The notes beneath the pieces were generated by a model. It saw only the letters and a list, made by a program, of their open reading frames with translations. It was not told the origin of the DNA and ran no database searches. A DNA stretch of 13,541 nt from Desulfobacterales bacterium. Lineage in GTDB: Bacteria; Desulfobacterota; Desulfobacteria; Desulfobacterales; RPRI01. Below, in pieces: positions 6,225-12,988 of the stretch. Every line of letters starts with the position of its first letter. The stretch's first letter is position 1. A program made the position numbers and the translations under genes. The stretch lies in assembly GCA_020052975.1 (NCBI GenBank), contig JAGVOC010000485.1, positions 1 through 13,541 of the forward strand. The letters run 5' to 3'.

Positions 6225-7852
6225 TTGCTGAACAAGCAAGAATTCTCTGCGTTGATGACGAGCCGGACCTGCTGAATATATCTGTGAGTATCCTGATGTC
6301 GGCAGGCTATGAAGTCCTTGGGGCAACAACCGGAAATGAAGGTCTGAATATTGCCGGAAAGGAACATCCTGACCTGATTCTGCTTGATGTAGTACTTCCC
6401 GACATAAACGGCTTTGATGTCTGCAAACAAATCAAAGCAGACAAGGAACTCTTCGGTATCTATATTATTTTGATCTCCGGGAAAGAGATTTCTTCAGAGA
6501 CGCAGGCGAAAGGACTTGAGGCGGGAGCAGACGGATATATTACACGTCCCGTTTCAAAACATGAACTCCTTGCTCGTGTTCAGGCATTGCTTCGCCTGAA
6601 ACAGGCTGAAACAGCGCTGCGAAATAAAAATGCTGAACTCAATACGCTGATAGACGCTATCCCTGACGCTATTTTTTTCAAAGATACGCAGAGAAGACAT
6701 ATTCTGGCAAACAAAACAGCCGAGCGAATGACCGGTTTGAAGAAAGAACAATTTCTTGGTAAAACCAGCGAGCAAATACTCCCGCCGGGTTTGGCTGAAA
6801 TATGTCGAAAGAGCGATGAAGAAGTCATCAAAAGGCGTGAAATTGTTCGAATTGAAGAGTCGGCAACTGATGAAAAGGGTGAGTCTATTTTTCTGGATAC
6901 CATTAAATCTCCGATATTCAACGAACAGGGTGCTATGGTGGGATTTGTAGGCATAAGTCGTAATATTACCAGGCGCAAGAAGGCAGAAGAGGTGTTGAGG
7001 GAAACCCTATTAATTGCTGAGGCAGCAAGCAAGGCAAAGTCCGAGTTTCTTGCCAACATGAGCCATGAACTGACAACCCCATTGAATTCCATAATAGGAT
7101 TCTCACAGATTCTGCAGGACGAATTGTATGGAGCTCTGAATGAAAAACAGAAAGAGTATGTCTCTAACGTTCTCCAGAGTGGCGTGCATCTGTTAAGGTT
7201 GATCAATGACATGCTTGACATATCAAAGGTCGATGCCGGAACAGGGGACTTGAAGATAAACAGATTCCTCCTGAAAGACCTTTTAACAACCATGATTATT
7301 GGCTTCAAAGAGAAGTCGCTGGAAAAGAATATTCCTTTAAGCTTTGAAATAGCTCCTGAGGCTGAAATAGAGATTGAGGCGGATTTGGGCATGATGAAAC
7401 AGATCATGTTCAATCTTTTGGACAATGCACTGAAGTATACACCGGAGGGAGGCTCCGTGCGCGTGACCGTACGGAGGTTCACAGTTGACAGTTCACAGTT
7501 CACTGAGAGTGAAACTTTTGGCGCCGTATCTGTGAACCGTGAACCGTTAACCGTGAACGACAGGGAGTTTATCGAAATCTCTGTCGCAGACACCGGCATC
7601 GGCATCAGGCAGGAAGATATCCCCATGCTTTTTCAGACTTTCACACAACTTGAATCTCCATACACCAAAAAATATGCGGGAACAGGGCTCGGCCTTGCCC
7701 TGACAAAAAAGCTCGTTGATCTCCATGGTGGCAGGATATGGGCAGAGGGTGAATACGGAAAGGGCAGCAGATTTACATTTGTAATACCCATTAAGACAAC
7801 AGACCAAAGACCAAAGACTACAGACCAAGGGGAAAATTGTGAGAAATTTTAA
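6221..7852 (+). CDS. Soluble hybrid histidine kinase (REC-PAS-HisKA-HATPase)
   Basis: A 543-residue protein with no membrane segment. An N-terminal receiver (about 5-125) has D12-D13 and D56 (LLDVVLP), but the invariant Lys is Arg in YITRPVS. A PAS domain (about 138-255) is followed by HisKA with H282 in NMSHELTTPLNS (Thr replaces the usual Arg), then HATPase with FNLLDNAL (397-404), DTGIGI (457-462) and GTGLGLAL (487-494). The kinase core resembles that of the gene at 2557, suggesting duplication followed by a change of input module. Two oddities come from heptad repeats. Residues about 420-446, between the N and G1 boxes, are encoded by an inverted heptad array and make this region about 16 residues longer than in its paralogue. 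The last 19 residues (KTTDQRPKTTDQ...) are encoded by a second array. It overlaps the regulator upstream (ATGA) and the GTG start downstream. Confidence 0.94.
   Translation: MIAEQARILCVDDEPDLLNISVSILMSAGYEVLGATTGNEGLNIAGKEHPDLILLDVVLPDINGFDVCKQIKADKELFGIYIILISGKEISSETQAKGLEAGADGYITRPVSKHELLARVQALLRLKQAETALRNKNAELNTLIDAIPDAIFFKDTQRRHILANKTAERMTGLKKEQFLGKTSEQILPPGLAEICRKSDEEVIKRREIVRIEESATDEKGESIFLDTIKSPIFNEQGAMVGFVGISRNITRRKKAEEVLRETLLIAEAASKAKSEFLANMSHELTTPLNSIIGFSQILQDELYGALNEKQKEYVSNVLQSGVHLLRLINDMLDISKVDAGTGDLKINRFLLKDLLTTMIIGFKEKSLEKNIPLSFEIAPEAEIEIEADLGMMKQIMFNLLDNALKYTPEGGSVRVTVRRFTVDSSQFTESETFGAVSVNREPLTVNDREFIEISVADTGIGIRQEDIPMLFQTFTQLESPYTKKYAGTGLGLALTKKLVDLHGGRIWAEGEYGKGSRFTFVIPIKTTDQRPKTTDQGENCEKF
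7477..7559. repeat. Inverted heptad array inside the kinase reading frame
   Basis: Four 7-mers, GTTCACA, GTTGACA, GTTCACA and GTTCACT (7477-7504), a 27-nt spacer, then four 7-mers GTGAACC, GTGAACC, GTTAACC and GTGAACG (7532-7559) in reverse-complement orientation. The units are in tandem with no gaps within each arm. The array stays in frame in the kinase gene and encodes a Ser/Thr/Val/Asn-rich loop absent from the paralogous kinase. A hairpin of about 28 bp with mismatches could form in mRNA. Confidence 0.88.
7794..7828. repeat. Heptad array (AGACCAA type) at the kinase 3' end
   Basis: Five tandem 7-mers: AGACAAC, AGACCAA, AGACCAA, AGACTAC and AGACCAA. They encode the kinase C-terminal tail and stop just before the four-helix-bundle gene. 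The same heptad family reappears at 8205-8279 on the other side of that gene. Confidence 0.85.
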
Positions 7853-8239
7853 AAACATAAAAGCTTTTCAATTGTCGGATAATTTGGTAGTTGAAGTTTA
7901 TAAGGTCACAAAATATTTTCCGAAGGAAGAATTGTATGGCTTAACTTCACAACTTCGAAGAGCTTCCTTATCAGTACCCACAAATATTGCTGAAGGTGCA
8001 AGCCGCCAGCACAAAAGAGATTATTTGAATTTTCTCTATATTGCACGAGGCTCACTTGCAGAAACGGAATATTTATTACATTTAGCGAACAGATTAGGCT
8101 ATTCCCTCTGGATGCCAAAGGTTTAGAAAAGTTAGAGATTATAAGGGAAGAGACTGCAAAGATATTATTTGGGCTAATCGGTTCAGTAGAGAAAGAAACA
8201 AAACAGACCACAGACAACAGACAAAAGACCGAAGACTAA
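7839..8239 (+). pseudogene. Four-helix-bundle protein (S23/IVS family), frameshifted
   Basis: The frame from GTG 7839 (with AAGGGG at 7827-7832) to 8126 gives 95 residues with family hallmarks: an N-terminal NFKNIKAFQLSDNLVVEVYKV-type helix, LTSQLRRASLSVPTNIAEG, and a SLAETEYLLHLANRLGY helix. The usual C-terminal helix is missing from this frame but continues in another frame from about 8105: PLDAKGLEKLEIIREE, then TAKILFGLIGSVEKE, to a stop at 8237-8239. One extra T in the TATTCC run at 8100-8105 would restore GYFPLDAKG, so a 1-bp deletion or a sequencing error explains the break. The restored length, about 133 residues, is close to the family norm of roughly 115-125 plus a tail encoded by heptad repeats. 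These proteins were first found in 23S rRNA intervening sequences; related proteins include Avd of diversity-generating retroelements. The role here is unknown. The gene sits between two related heptad arrays inside a signalling cluster. Confidence 0.85.
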
Positions 8240-8279
8240 AGAAGGTCTGTAGTCTGTGGTCTTTGGTCTGTTGTCTGAT
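8205..8279. repeat. Perfectly phased inverted heptad array upstream of REC-HD-GYP gene
   Basis: Five heptads, AGACCAC, AGACAAC, AGACAAA, AGACCGA and AGACTAA (8205-8239), a 5-nt centre (8240-8244), then five heptads, GTCTGTA, GTCTGTG, GTCTTTG, GTCTGTT and GTCTGAT (8245-8279), in inverted orientation. The transcript could fold into a long hairpin of roughly 30 bp with mismatches. It ends 1 nt before the AAGGAG of the next gene, so it could affect ribosome access. It also encodes the tail of the frame-restored four-helix-bundle protein. Confidence 0.9.
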
Positions 8280-8280
8280 A

Positions 8281-8286
8281 AAGGAG
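8281..8286 (+). promoter_or_regulatory. Shine-Dalgarno site fixing the REC-HD-GYP start
   Basis: AAGGAG lies 5 nt before the ATG at 8292. The in-frame upstream ATG at 8256 lies inside the heptad hairpin and has no such site, so 8292 is the preferred start. Confidence 0.75.
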
Positions 8287-8291
8287 AACTT

Positions 8292-9815
8292 ATGACTATC
8301 AGTAAACCGCGTATTTTGTGCGTTGATGACGAGCCGGCAAATCTTAATCTTCTCGATGCACTCCTTACGCCTCATGGATATGAAGTCATCAAGGCAGTAA
8401 ACGGCAGGAAAGCGATAGAGAAGATCAGTCAGGATAATATTGATCTCGTGCTCATGGATGTCATGATGCCTGAGCTCAATGGGTTCGATATCTGTAAGAT
8501 GATAAAAGAAGATGATAAATTCAGACACCTTCCAATTATATTGGTTACTGCCCTCAGGTCGAGCAAGGACAGGATCAGGGGCATCGAGGCCGGCGCTGAT
8601 GATTTTATATCAAAACCTTTTGACCAGGGAGAGATCCTGGCGAGAATTCAGATGCTTATAAAGGTAAAGGACCTCAATGAAAGACTTAATTCCGCCTATA
8701 TAAATATTAACAACCTGATTTCCTGTGGCGAGGAAATCATGATGAAGTTTGACCCCATCCATTTTGACCTCATACCAATGCTGGACAGTATCGTAAGCAT
8801 CAATATCAGAAAGACCGAGGATATGATCGAAAAACCCGAGACTATGCTTGTCGGATTGCCTGACAAGAGCGAGCAATGGCAATGGCTTAAATATCAGTAC
8901 CTGTCGGACGAACTTAGGAAGAATACGCTCGAATATAGTTTTGAGAATAACCTCACTTCACAGTATCAGGGAAAAGCGAAGATTGAATTTATCAATAAAG
9001 CAGATATTGGAAAATCCGAAATCTCTCCGTTCAGCACAAAGCTCGAATCTGACGGCTTGGCTGTGTCAAACGCGGTCTGCTATCTAAGCAATGAACTTGT
9101 CATCCTTGCACTCAATTATGGCAGGGATGTGACCGAATATGATGCATCTGTTTTGAACAGCCTTGTTGTGCAGAGTTTGTTCCTGAAATCACTCTCCGAT
9201 CAGGTGAGAGAAACTGAGGATGCATTCTCTTACACGGTTCATGCCCTTGCAAGAGCTGCGGAGGTGAACGATGAGGATACCGGAAACCATATTATACGCG
9301 TCGGTGAATATTGTGCAGTGATGGCAAACCAACTCAACATGCCTCAGGAGTTTATTAGTATAATACGATTTCAGGCACAAATGCATGATGTCGGGAAAAT
9401 CCATACTCCACCGGATATCCTAAAGAAACCCGGCAAGCTTACTCCCGAGGAATGGGAAGAGATAAAAAAGCATACTATATACGGCGGCAGAATACTCGGC
9501 GATCACGTGAGATTTGCCATGGCCAGGGAGATCTCCCTTTCGCACCATGAACGGTGGGACGGCAGCGGATACCCGTACGGGCTGAAAGGCGAACAGATAC
9601 CCATTGCGGGAAGAATATTAAATATTGTTGACCAGTATGATGCCCTGAGAAACGAAAGAGTTTATAAGCCTGCCTTCGATCATCGAAAAACATATCACAT
9701 CATAACCGAAGGTGACGGAAGGACAATGCCTCATCACTTTGATCCACAGATATTGCAGGCATTCAAGGAAAAAGCCTCTCAGTTTGAGGAGATATATGAG
9801 AGGCTGAAAGGATAG
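8292..9815 (+). CDS. REC-HD-GYP cyclic-di-GMP phosphodiesterase with GAF-like middle region
   Basis: 507 residues from the ATG at 8292. The receiver (about 6-125) has D12-D13, D56 (LMDVMMP), T86 and K108 (SKP), all intact. The middle region (about 130-305) is not clearly recognised; its strand/helix pattern is compatible with a GAF-like domain. The HD-GYP domain (about 315-507) has H333 (GNHIIRV), H365-D366 in MHDVGK, H394 (KKHTIYGG), and H418-H419 with the GYP signature [11 protein letters not shown] (418-428), ending with [15 protein letters not shown]. All metal-binding residues expected of active enzymes are present. HD-GYP proteins hydrolyse cyclic-di-GMP to pGpG or GMP, and receiver phosphorylation would gate activity as in RpfG. 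A PilZ gene follows 2 nt after the stop, making a direct signalling link plausible. Confidence 0.95.
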   Translation: MTISKPRILCVDDEPANLNLLDALLTPHGYEVIKAVNGRKAIEKISQDNIDLVLMDVMMPELNGFDICKMIKEDDKFRHLPIILVTALRSSKDRIRGIEAGADDFISKPFDQGEILARIQMLIKVKDLNERLNSAYININNLISCGEEIMMKFDPIHFDLIPMLDSIVSINIRKTEDMIEKPETMLVGLPDKSEQWQWLKYQYLSDELRKNTLEYSFENNLTSQYQGKAKIEFINKADIGKSEISPFSTKLESDGLAVSNAVCYLSNELVILALNYGRDVTEYDASVLNSLVVQSLFLKSLSDQVRETEDAFSYTVHALARAAEVNDEDTGNHIIRVGEYCAVMANQLNMPQEFISIIRFQAQMHDVGKIHTPPDILKKPGKLTPEEWEEIKKHTIYGGRILGDHVRFAMAREISLSHHERWDGSGYPYGLKGEQIPIAGRILNIVDQYDALRNERVYKPAFDHRKTYHIITEGDGRTMPHHFDPQILQAFKEKASQFEEIYERLKG

Positions 9816-9817
9816 AC

Positions 9818-10120
9818 ATGACCGGTGATCTGCGCAGACATGCAAGGACGTCAATTGTTATGCCGATACAATATTCTGCCATTGTCGTAAATTTGAGAGA
9901 ATTGAAGAAAATTTACAAGACCGCAGAGATTGTCGATATCAGCAATGGAGGAGTTGGCATATTAACAGGTTACTCGCTTGAGAAGGGACATGTGCTGATA
10001 TTTAAAAAAGAGATTGCAACAAACGGCAGAAAAGCAAAAGTGGCTGTTGTCAGATGGGTGAAGAAGGTTGAAGGTGAAATCGACAAATATAGGGCTGGAT
10101 TGAAATTTGCCGCTCATTAA
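9818..10120 (+). CDS. Single-domain PilZ protein, candidate cyclic-di-GMP receptor
   Basis: A 100-residue protein carrying both ligand motifs of PilZ domains: RxxxR as RRHAR (residues 6-10) and D/NxSxxG as DISNGGVG (about residues 40-47). Both are intact, so cyclic-di-GMP binding is expected. There is no other domain or membrane segment, so the protein should act by binding a partner. It begins 2 nt after the REC-HD-GYP stop with AAAGGA at 9807-9812, so the two are surely co-transcribed. The enzyme lowering the messenger and a receptor for it are therefore made together. The target (motility, pili, polysaccharide) cannot be read from this window. Confidence 0.9.
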   Translation: MTGDLRRHARTSIVMPIQYSAIVVNLRELKKIYKTAEIVDISNGGVGILTGYSLEKGHVLIFKKEIATNGRKAKVAVVRWVKKVEGEIDKYRAGLKFAAH

Positions 10121-10160
10121 GTGAATGTGCTGAACTTTCAAGCTATTGAGTGCAATGACA

Positions 10161-10221
10161 TACTCGAGAACGATTTCTTGCTTCGAGTAAATTTCCCCCG
10201 TTTCTTCTCAGTTGTCTGAGA
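10161..10221. other. Two small hairpins in the PilZ/HD-GYP intergenic gap
   Basis: TACTCGA (10161-10167) pairs with TCGAGTA (10183-10189) around a 15-nt loop, and TCTCAG (10206-10211) pairs with CTGAGA (10216-10221) around TTGT. Neither is followed by a U-run, so I do not call a terminator. They may be processing or regulatory structures ahead of the gene at 10258. Confidence 0.35.
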
Positions 10222-10257
10222 GGATATTGAGAGATAAAGCCAGTACAATTAGAGAAT

Positions 10258-11352
10258 ATGAAGAAAAAGGCGAAAATATTAATAGTTGACGATGAAGAAA
10301 GGGATCTGAAATTAATTAAGGCGATGCTTGATATCTACGATTTTAATATTGATACGGCAAGAAATGGCGTAGAGGCATTCGAAATAGCAAGCAGAATGTT
10401 TCCTGATTTAATCTTGCTGGATATTTTAATGCCTGTAATGGATGGGTTCGAGGTATGCAAAAAACTTAAAGAAGACCCTGTAACACAGCATATCCCAGTT
10501 GTCATGATTACCACACTTACAGATAAGGATGCAAAGATGAAAGGGCTCACTGCAGGGGCGAATGATTTTCTTACTAAGCCAATCGACAGGGCAGAGTTGT
10601 TCCTCCGCGTCAGGAATTTGCTTAAAGTAAAAGCATTTGAAGATTCTTTGTTATGGAATAAACAGATACTGGAAGATGAGGTGAGGAAGAGAACCTATGA
10701 ATTAAAGGATGCCTTTGAAGAAATTGAAAATGCTTATGTGAAAATAAAAGAAAATTATATTGAAACTATTCATCGCCTGACCCTGGCTGCTGAATACAGG
10801 GATGAGGATACGGCAGCCCATATTAAAAGGATCAGCTTTTATTGTAAAGCTCTCTCCGAACAGCTCGGAAAGACGGATGATTTTATAGAGACTATCTTTT
10901 ATGCCAGTCCCATGCATGATATTGGCAAGATAGGAATACCAGATAGTATTTTACTCAAACCTGGTAATCTGACCTATGAAGAATTCGGGATAATGAAGAG
11001 CCATACACGTATAGGTGCAAAGATTCTTGGTGGCTCAACATCAGAATTTTTAATAGCAGGTGAAATAATAGCGTTAACGCACCATGAGCGATGGGATGGT
11101 TCGGGTTATCCGTCAGGGCTCGAAGGAGAGGAGATCCCTCCCATGGGAAGGCTAATGCATTTAGTTGATATATACGATTCATTAAGATGTAAAAGGCCTT
11201 ATAAGCCACATTTCAGCCATGAAAAAGCTTGTGAAATAATTACGATCGGGGATGGAAGAACCATGCCTGAGCATTTTGACCCTCAGATACTTCAGGCATT
11301 CAGAGAAATTCACACGCAGTTTGGAGAAATCTACGAAAGCCATCAGGATTAG
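10258..11352 (+). CDS. REC-HD-GYP cyclic-di-GMP phosphodiesterase (RpfG-like)
   Basis: 364 residues in the compact RpfG arrangement. The receiver (about 5-125) has D11-D12, D55 (LLDILMP), the switch Thr in MITTL, and the conserved Lys in TKP. A helical coiled-coil linker (about 130-170) leads into HD-GYP (about 170-364) with H188 (AAHIKRI), H220-D221 in MHDIGK, H249 (KSHTRIG) and [11 protein letters not shown] (275-285). All metal ligands and the GYP signature are present, so an active phosphodiesterase is expected. The catalytic domain closely resembles that of the gene at 8292 (both end [17 protein letters not shown]), but this protein lacks the extra middle region. The cluster thus has two differently wired enzymes of the same type. 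The ribosome binding site is weak. A 137-nt gap precedes it, so a separate promoter is possible but none is convincing. Confidence 0.95.
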   Translation: MKKKAKILIVDDEERDLKLIKAMLDIYDFNIDTARNGVEAFEIASRMFPDLILLDILMPVMDGFEVCKKLKEDPVTQHIPVVMITTLTDKDAKMKGLTAGANDFLTKPIDRAELFLRVRNLLKVKAFEDSLLWNKQILEDEVRKRTYELKDAFEEIENAYVKIKENYIETIHRLTLAAEYRDEDTAAHIKRISFYCKALSEQLGKTDDFIETIFYASPMHDIGKIGIPDSILLKPGNLTYEEFGIMKSHTRIGAKILGGSTSEFLIAGEIIALTHHERWDGSGYPSGLEGEEIPPMGRLMHLVDIYDSLRCKRPYKPHFSHEKACEIITIGDGRTMPEHFDPQILQAFREIHTQFGEIYESHQD

Positions 11353-11439
11353 ACATATTATCAAACATTACAGACAGTGAGATAATTGAACGAAAGGGAA
11401 AGAAAGATTGAAGGAAAATATAGCAAGGCATAAAAACCA

Positions 11440-12171
11440 ATGAAATCAAAACTTGCAATTGCCATTACTCTTTGGGGATGGCTTATATTGCTGGTTTGGG
11501 TATCCTATGGCTATGTTGAATATCAGGATCGCTGGATTATTCATATTTTTAAGCCAACTTATATTTATGAAATTTATGCTTTTCATGTTCTGATTATTCT
11601 TGTACCTTTCATTTACACATTCCTGGGATATCTTGTGAATGAAAGAGAGAAACTTCTTAAGAAAGTTAAAGAATCCGAAGAGAAATACCGTTCTCTCTCC
11701 CTGATTGATGAACTTACAGGCCTTTATAACAGGAGAGGATTCTTAACTATGGTTGAACATTATTTAAAAATAGTGAAACGGCAAAAGAAGGGCATATTTA
11801 TGCTTTATGCTGATTTCGATGATCTGAAGAGAATTAATGATACACGGGGGCACCAGGAAGGCGACTTGGCTTTAATTGAGACAGCGAAAATCCTCAAGAA
11901 AACTTATCGGGAGTCTGATATTATCACCCGCATCAGTGGTGATGAGTTTGTCGTAATTCCAGTTGGTTCCACTAAGGACTGCGTCGATACAGTTATTAAC
12001 CGTTTACAGAAGGCACTGGAGATTTATAACTTACAGAGCAGCCGTGGTTACAAAATATCGCTAAGCATCGGGATAGCGTTCTACGATCCGGAATGTCCTT
12101 GTACTATAGAAGAACTTTTGGCTCAAGCTGATACATCAATGTATGAGCAGAAAAGAAGAAGTCCGCTGTGA
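11440..12171 (+). CDS. Membrane diguanylate cyclase (two TM segments, GGDEF-type domain)
   Basis: 243 residues. Two hydrophobic helices (about 5-25 and 46-66) form a short membrane anchor with little extracytoplasmic sequence, followed by a coiled segment and a GGDEF domain. The substrate-site regions DELTGLYNRRGF (90-101), YADFDDLKRINDTRGH and the C-terminal SIGIAFYD...ADTSMYEQKR are present. The signature is SGDEF (166-170), with Ser for the first Gly; several Ser/Ala variants of this motif have been reported as active, so activity is plausible but not certain. An RxxD inhibitory site (RESD, 157-160) lies five residues upstream, so product feedback is expected. It is the only complete cyclase in the window and is placed among two phosphodiesterases and a PilZ protein. 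It overlaps the final response regulator by 4 nt (GTGA). The start lacks a strong ribosome binding site. Confidence 0.92.
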   Translation: MKSKLAIAITLWGWLILLVWVSYGYVEYQDRWIIHIFKPTYIYEIYAFHVLIILVPFIYTFLGYLVNEREKLLKKVKESEEKYRSLSLIDELTGLYNRRGFLTMVEHYLKIVKRQKKGIFMLYADFDDLKRINDTRGHQEGDLALIETAKILKKTYRESDIITRISGDEFVVIPVGSTKDCVDTVINRLQKALEIYNLQSSRGYKISLSIGIAFYDPECPCTIEELLAQADTSMYEQKRRSPL

Positions 12172-12533
12172 GCAGAAAAATACTCATAATAGATGATGAG
12201 AAGTTAAATAGAAAACTCTTCAGAGTTATTCTCGAGCATGGTGGATATCAGATAATAGCGGCTGAAGACGGCGAGCAAGGAATTCAGCTTGCGAAGGAAA
12301 AAGTGCCCGATTTGATTTTGATGGATATACAAATGACTGGTATGGACGGCATTGAGGCACTGAAGATTCTGAAATCAGAACCAATTACTCAAGGCATTCC
12401 GGTGATTGCCTTTACATTTCATGATACGCAAAAAAATCGAGAGAAACTTCTGGAGCAGGGCTTCAACGGCTTTCTCTCAAAGGCCATAGGGACAAGAGAT
12501 ATTTTGAATGCTATCAAGTCAATCCTTGGTTAG
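12168..12533 (+). CDS. Divergent single-domain response regulator
   Basis: A 121-residue receiver starting at a GTG that overlaps the cyclase stop (GTGA), so translation is probably coupled. D9-D10, phospho-acceptor D53, T83 and K105 are present. Two normally conserved prolines are lost: MDIQMTG instead of MP after D53 (P57 to T) and SKA instead of SKP (P106 to A). The cis-proline after the Lys helps shape the active site, so phosphorylation chemistry may be altered. It is more distant from the regulators at 2144 and 5850 than they are from each other. Because of coupling, its likeliest role is with the membrane cyclase, which has no receiver of its own. No output domain is present. Confidence 0.9.
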   Translation: MSRKILIIDDEKLNRKLFRVILEHGGYQIIAAEDGEQGIQLAKEKVPDLILMDIQMTGMDGIEALKILKSEPITQGIPVIAFTFHDTQKNREKLLEQGFNGFLSKAIGTRDILNAIKSILG

Positions 12534-12604
12534 CTCCGATTTGCATATATTCTCAAGAAATTCAAATTCATTTACAAGATTATGTCGATGACGCGTGCTC
12601 CTGA

Positions 12605-12988
12605 TCAGTTTTCCTCATAGTTTCTCTTCTGTAAAGGTTCCAGTACGGTCTGTTCCACTATCCTGCATACCTGAGAAGCGGTTTTGCCGCGGTAATCCTC
12701 AATAGTTACCGGTATTCCCGAAAGTTGACTGACTGTAAGATTGGCACTTACAGATTCAGAATCGGAGACTACAGGGTGATCTTTGATATTGAAGAGGAGA
12801 CTATCATAGTCCTCAGGATCGGTCACCGAAAAGATATTTATAAATAGACCAAAGCATGACTTTATATACTCACTCTTGAAGATATTACCGATATAAGTCC
12901 TCACAATCTTGGAAAAGAAACATGGATTACCAAAGCCGTCGAAAGATCGTGCGTCTGTTGCGGTTATCAAGCCGGGTAATTCCCTCAT
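12605..12988 (-). CDS. Hypothetical protein, start uncertain
   Basis: On the minus strand, a frame open from 13063 ends at 12605. The part upstream of 12927 overlaps the radical SAM gene in another frame and is probably not coding, so I place the start at the ATG near 12988, or a GTG near 12900 (VRTYIGN...). The remaining sequence has an ordinary protein composition with hydrophobic and acidic alternation (FGLFINIFSVTDPEDYDSL, then KDHPVVSDSESVSANLTVS and IPVTIEDYRGKTAS). I do not recognise the family. The absence of a clear ribosome binding site and the overlap leave open that it is the 3' end of a decayed gene. It converges with the signalling cluster across a 71-nt gap in which I see no clear terminator. 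Confidence 0.4.
   Translation of the reverse strand: MRELPGLITATDARSFDGFGNPCFFSKIVRTYIGNIFKSEYIKSCFGLFINIFSVTDPEDYDSLLFNIKDHPVVSDSESVSANLTVSQLSGIPVTIEDYRGKTASQVCRIVEQTVLEPLQKRNYEEN

Noticed and set aside
6580..7626. 348-residue minus-strand open frame
   Set aside because: It lies entirely antisense to the hybrid kinase, whose domains and motifs are unmistakable; composition is Ser/Leu/Arg-rich as expected of a reverse-frame shadow.
8205..8279. Heptad hairpin as a rho-independent terminator
   Set aside because: There is no U-run after the stem, it abuts the next gene's ribosome binding site, and the cluster continues in the same direction.
8256..8291. Upstream ATG for the REC-HD-GYP gene
   Set aside because: It lies within the heptad hairpin and lacks a ribosome binding site, while ATG 8292 has AAGGAG at correct spacing and gives the normal receiver N-terminus.
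10206..10221. TCTCAG/CTGAGA hairpin as a terminator
   Set aside because: Only 6 bp and followed by GGATATT rather than a T tract.
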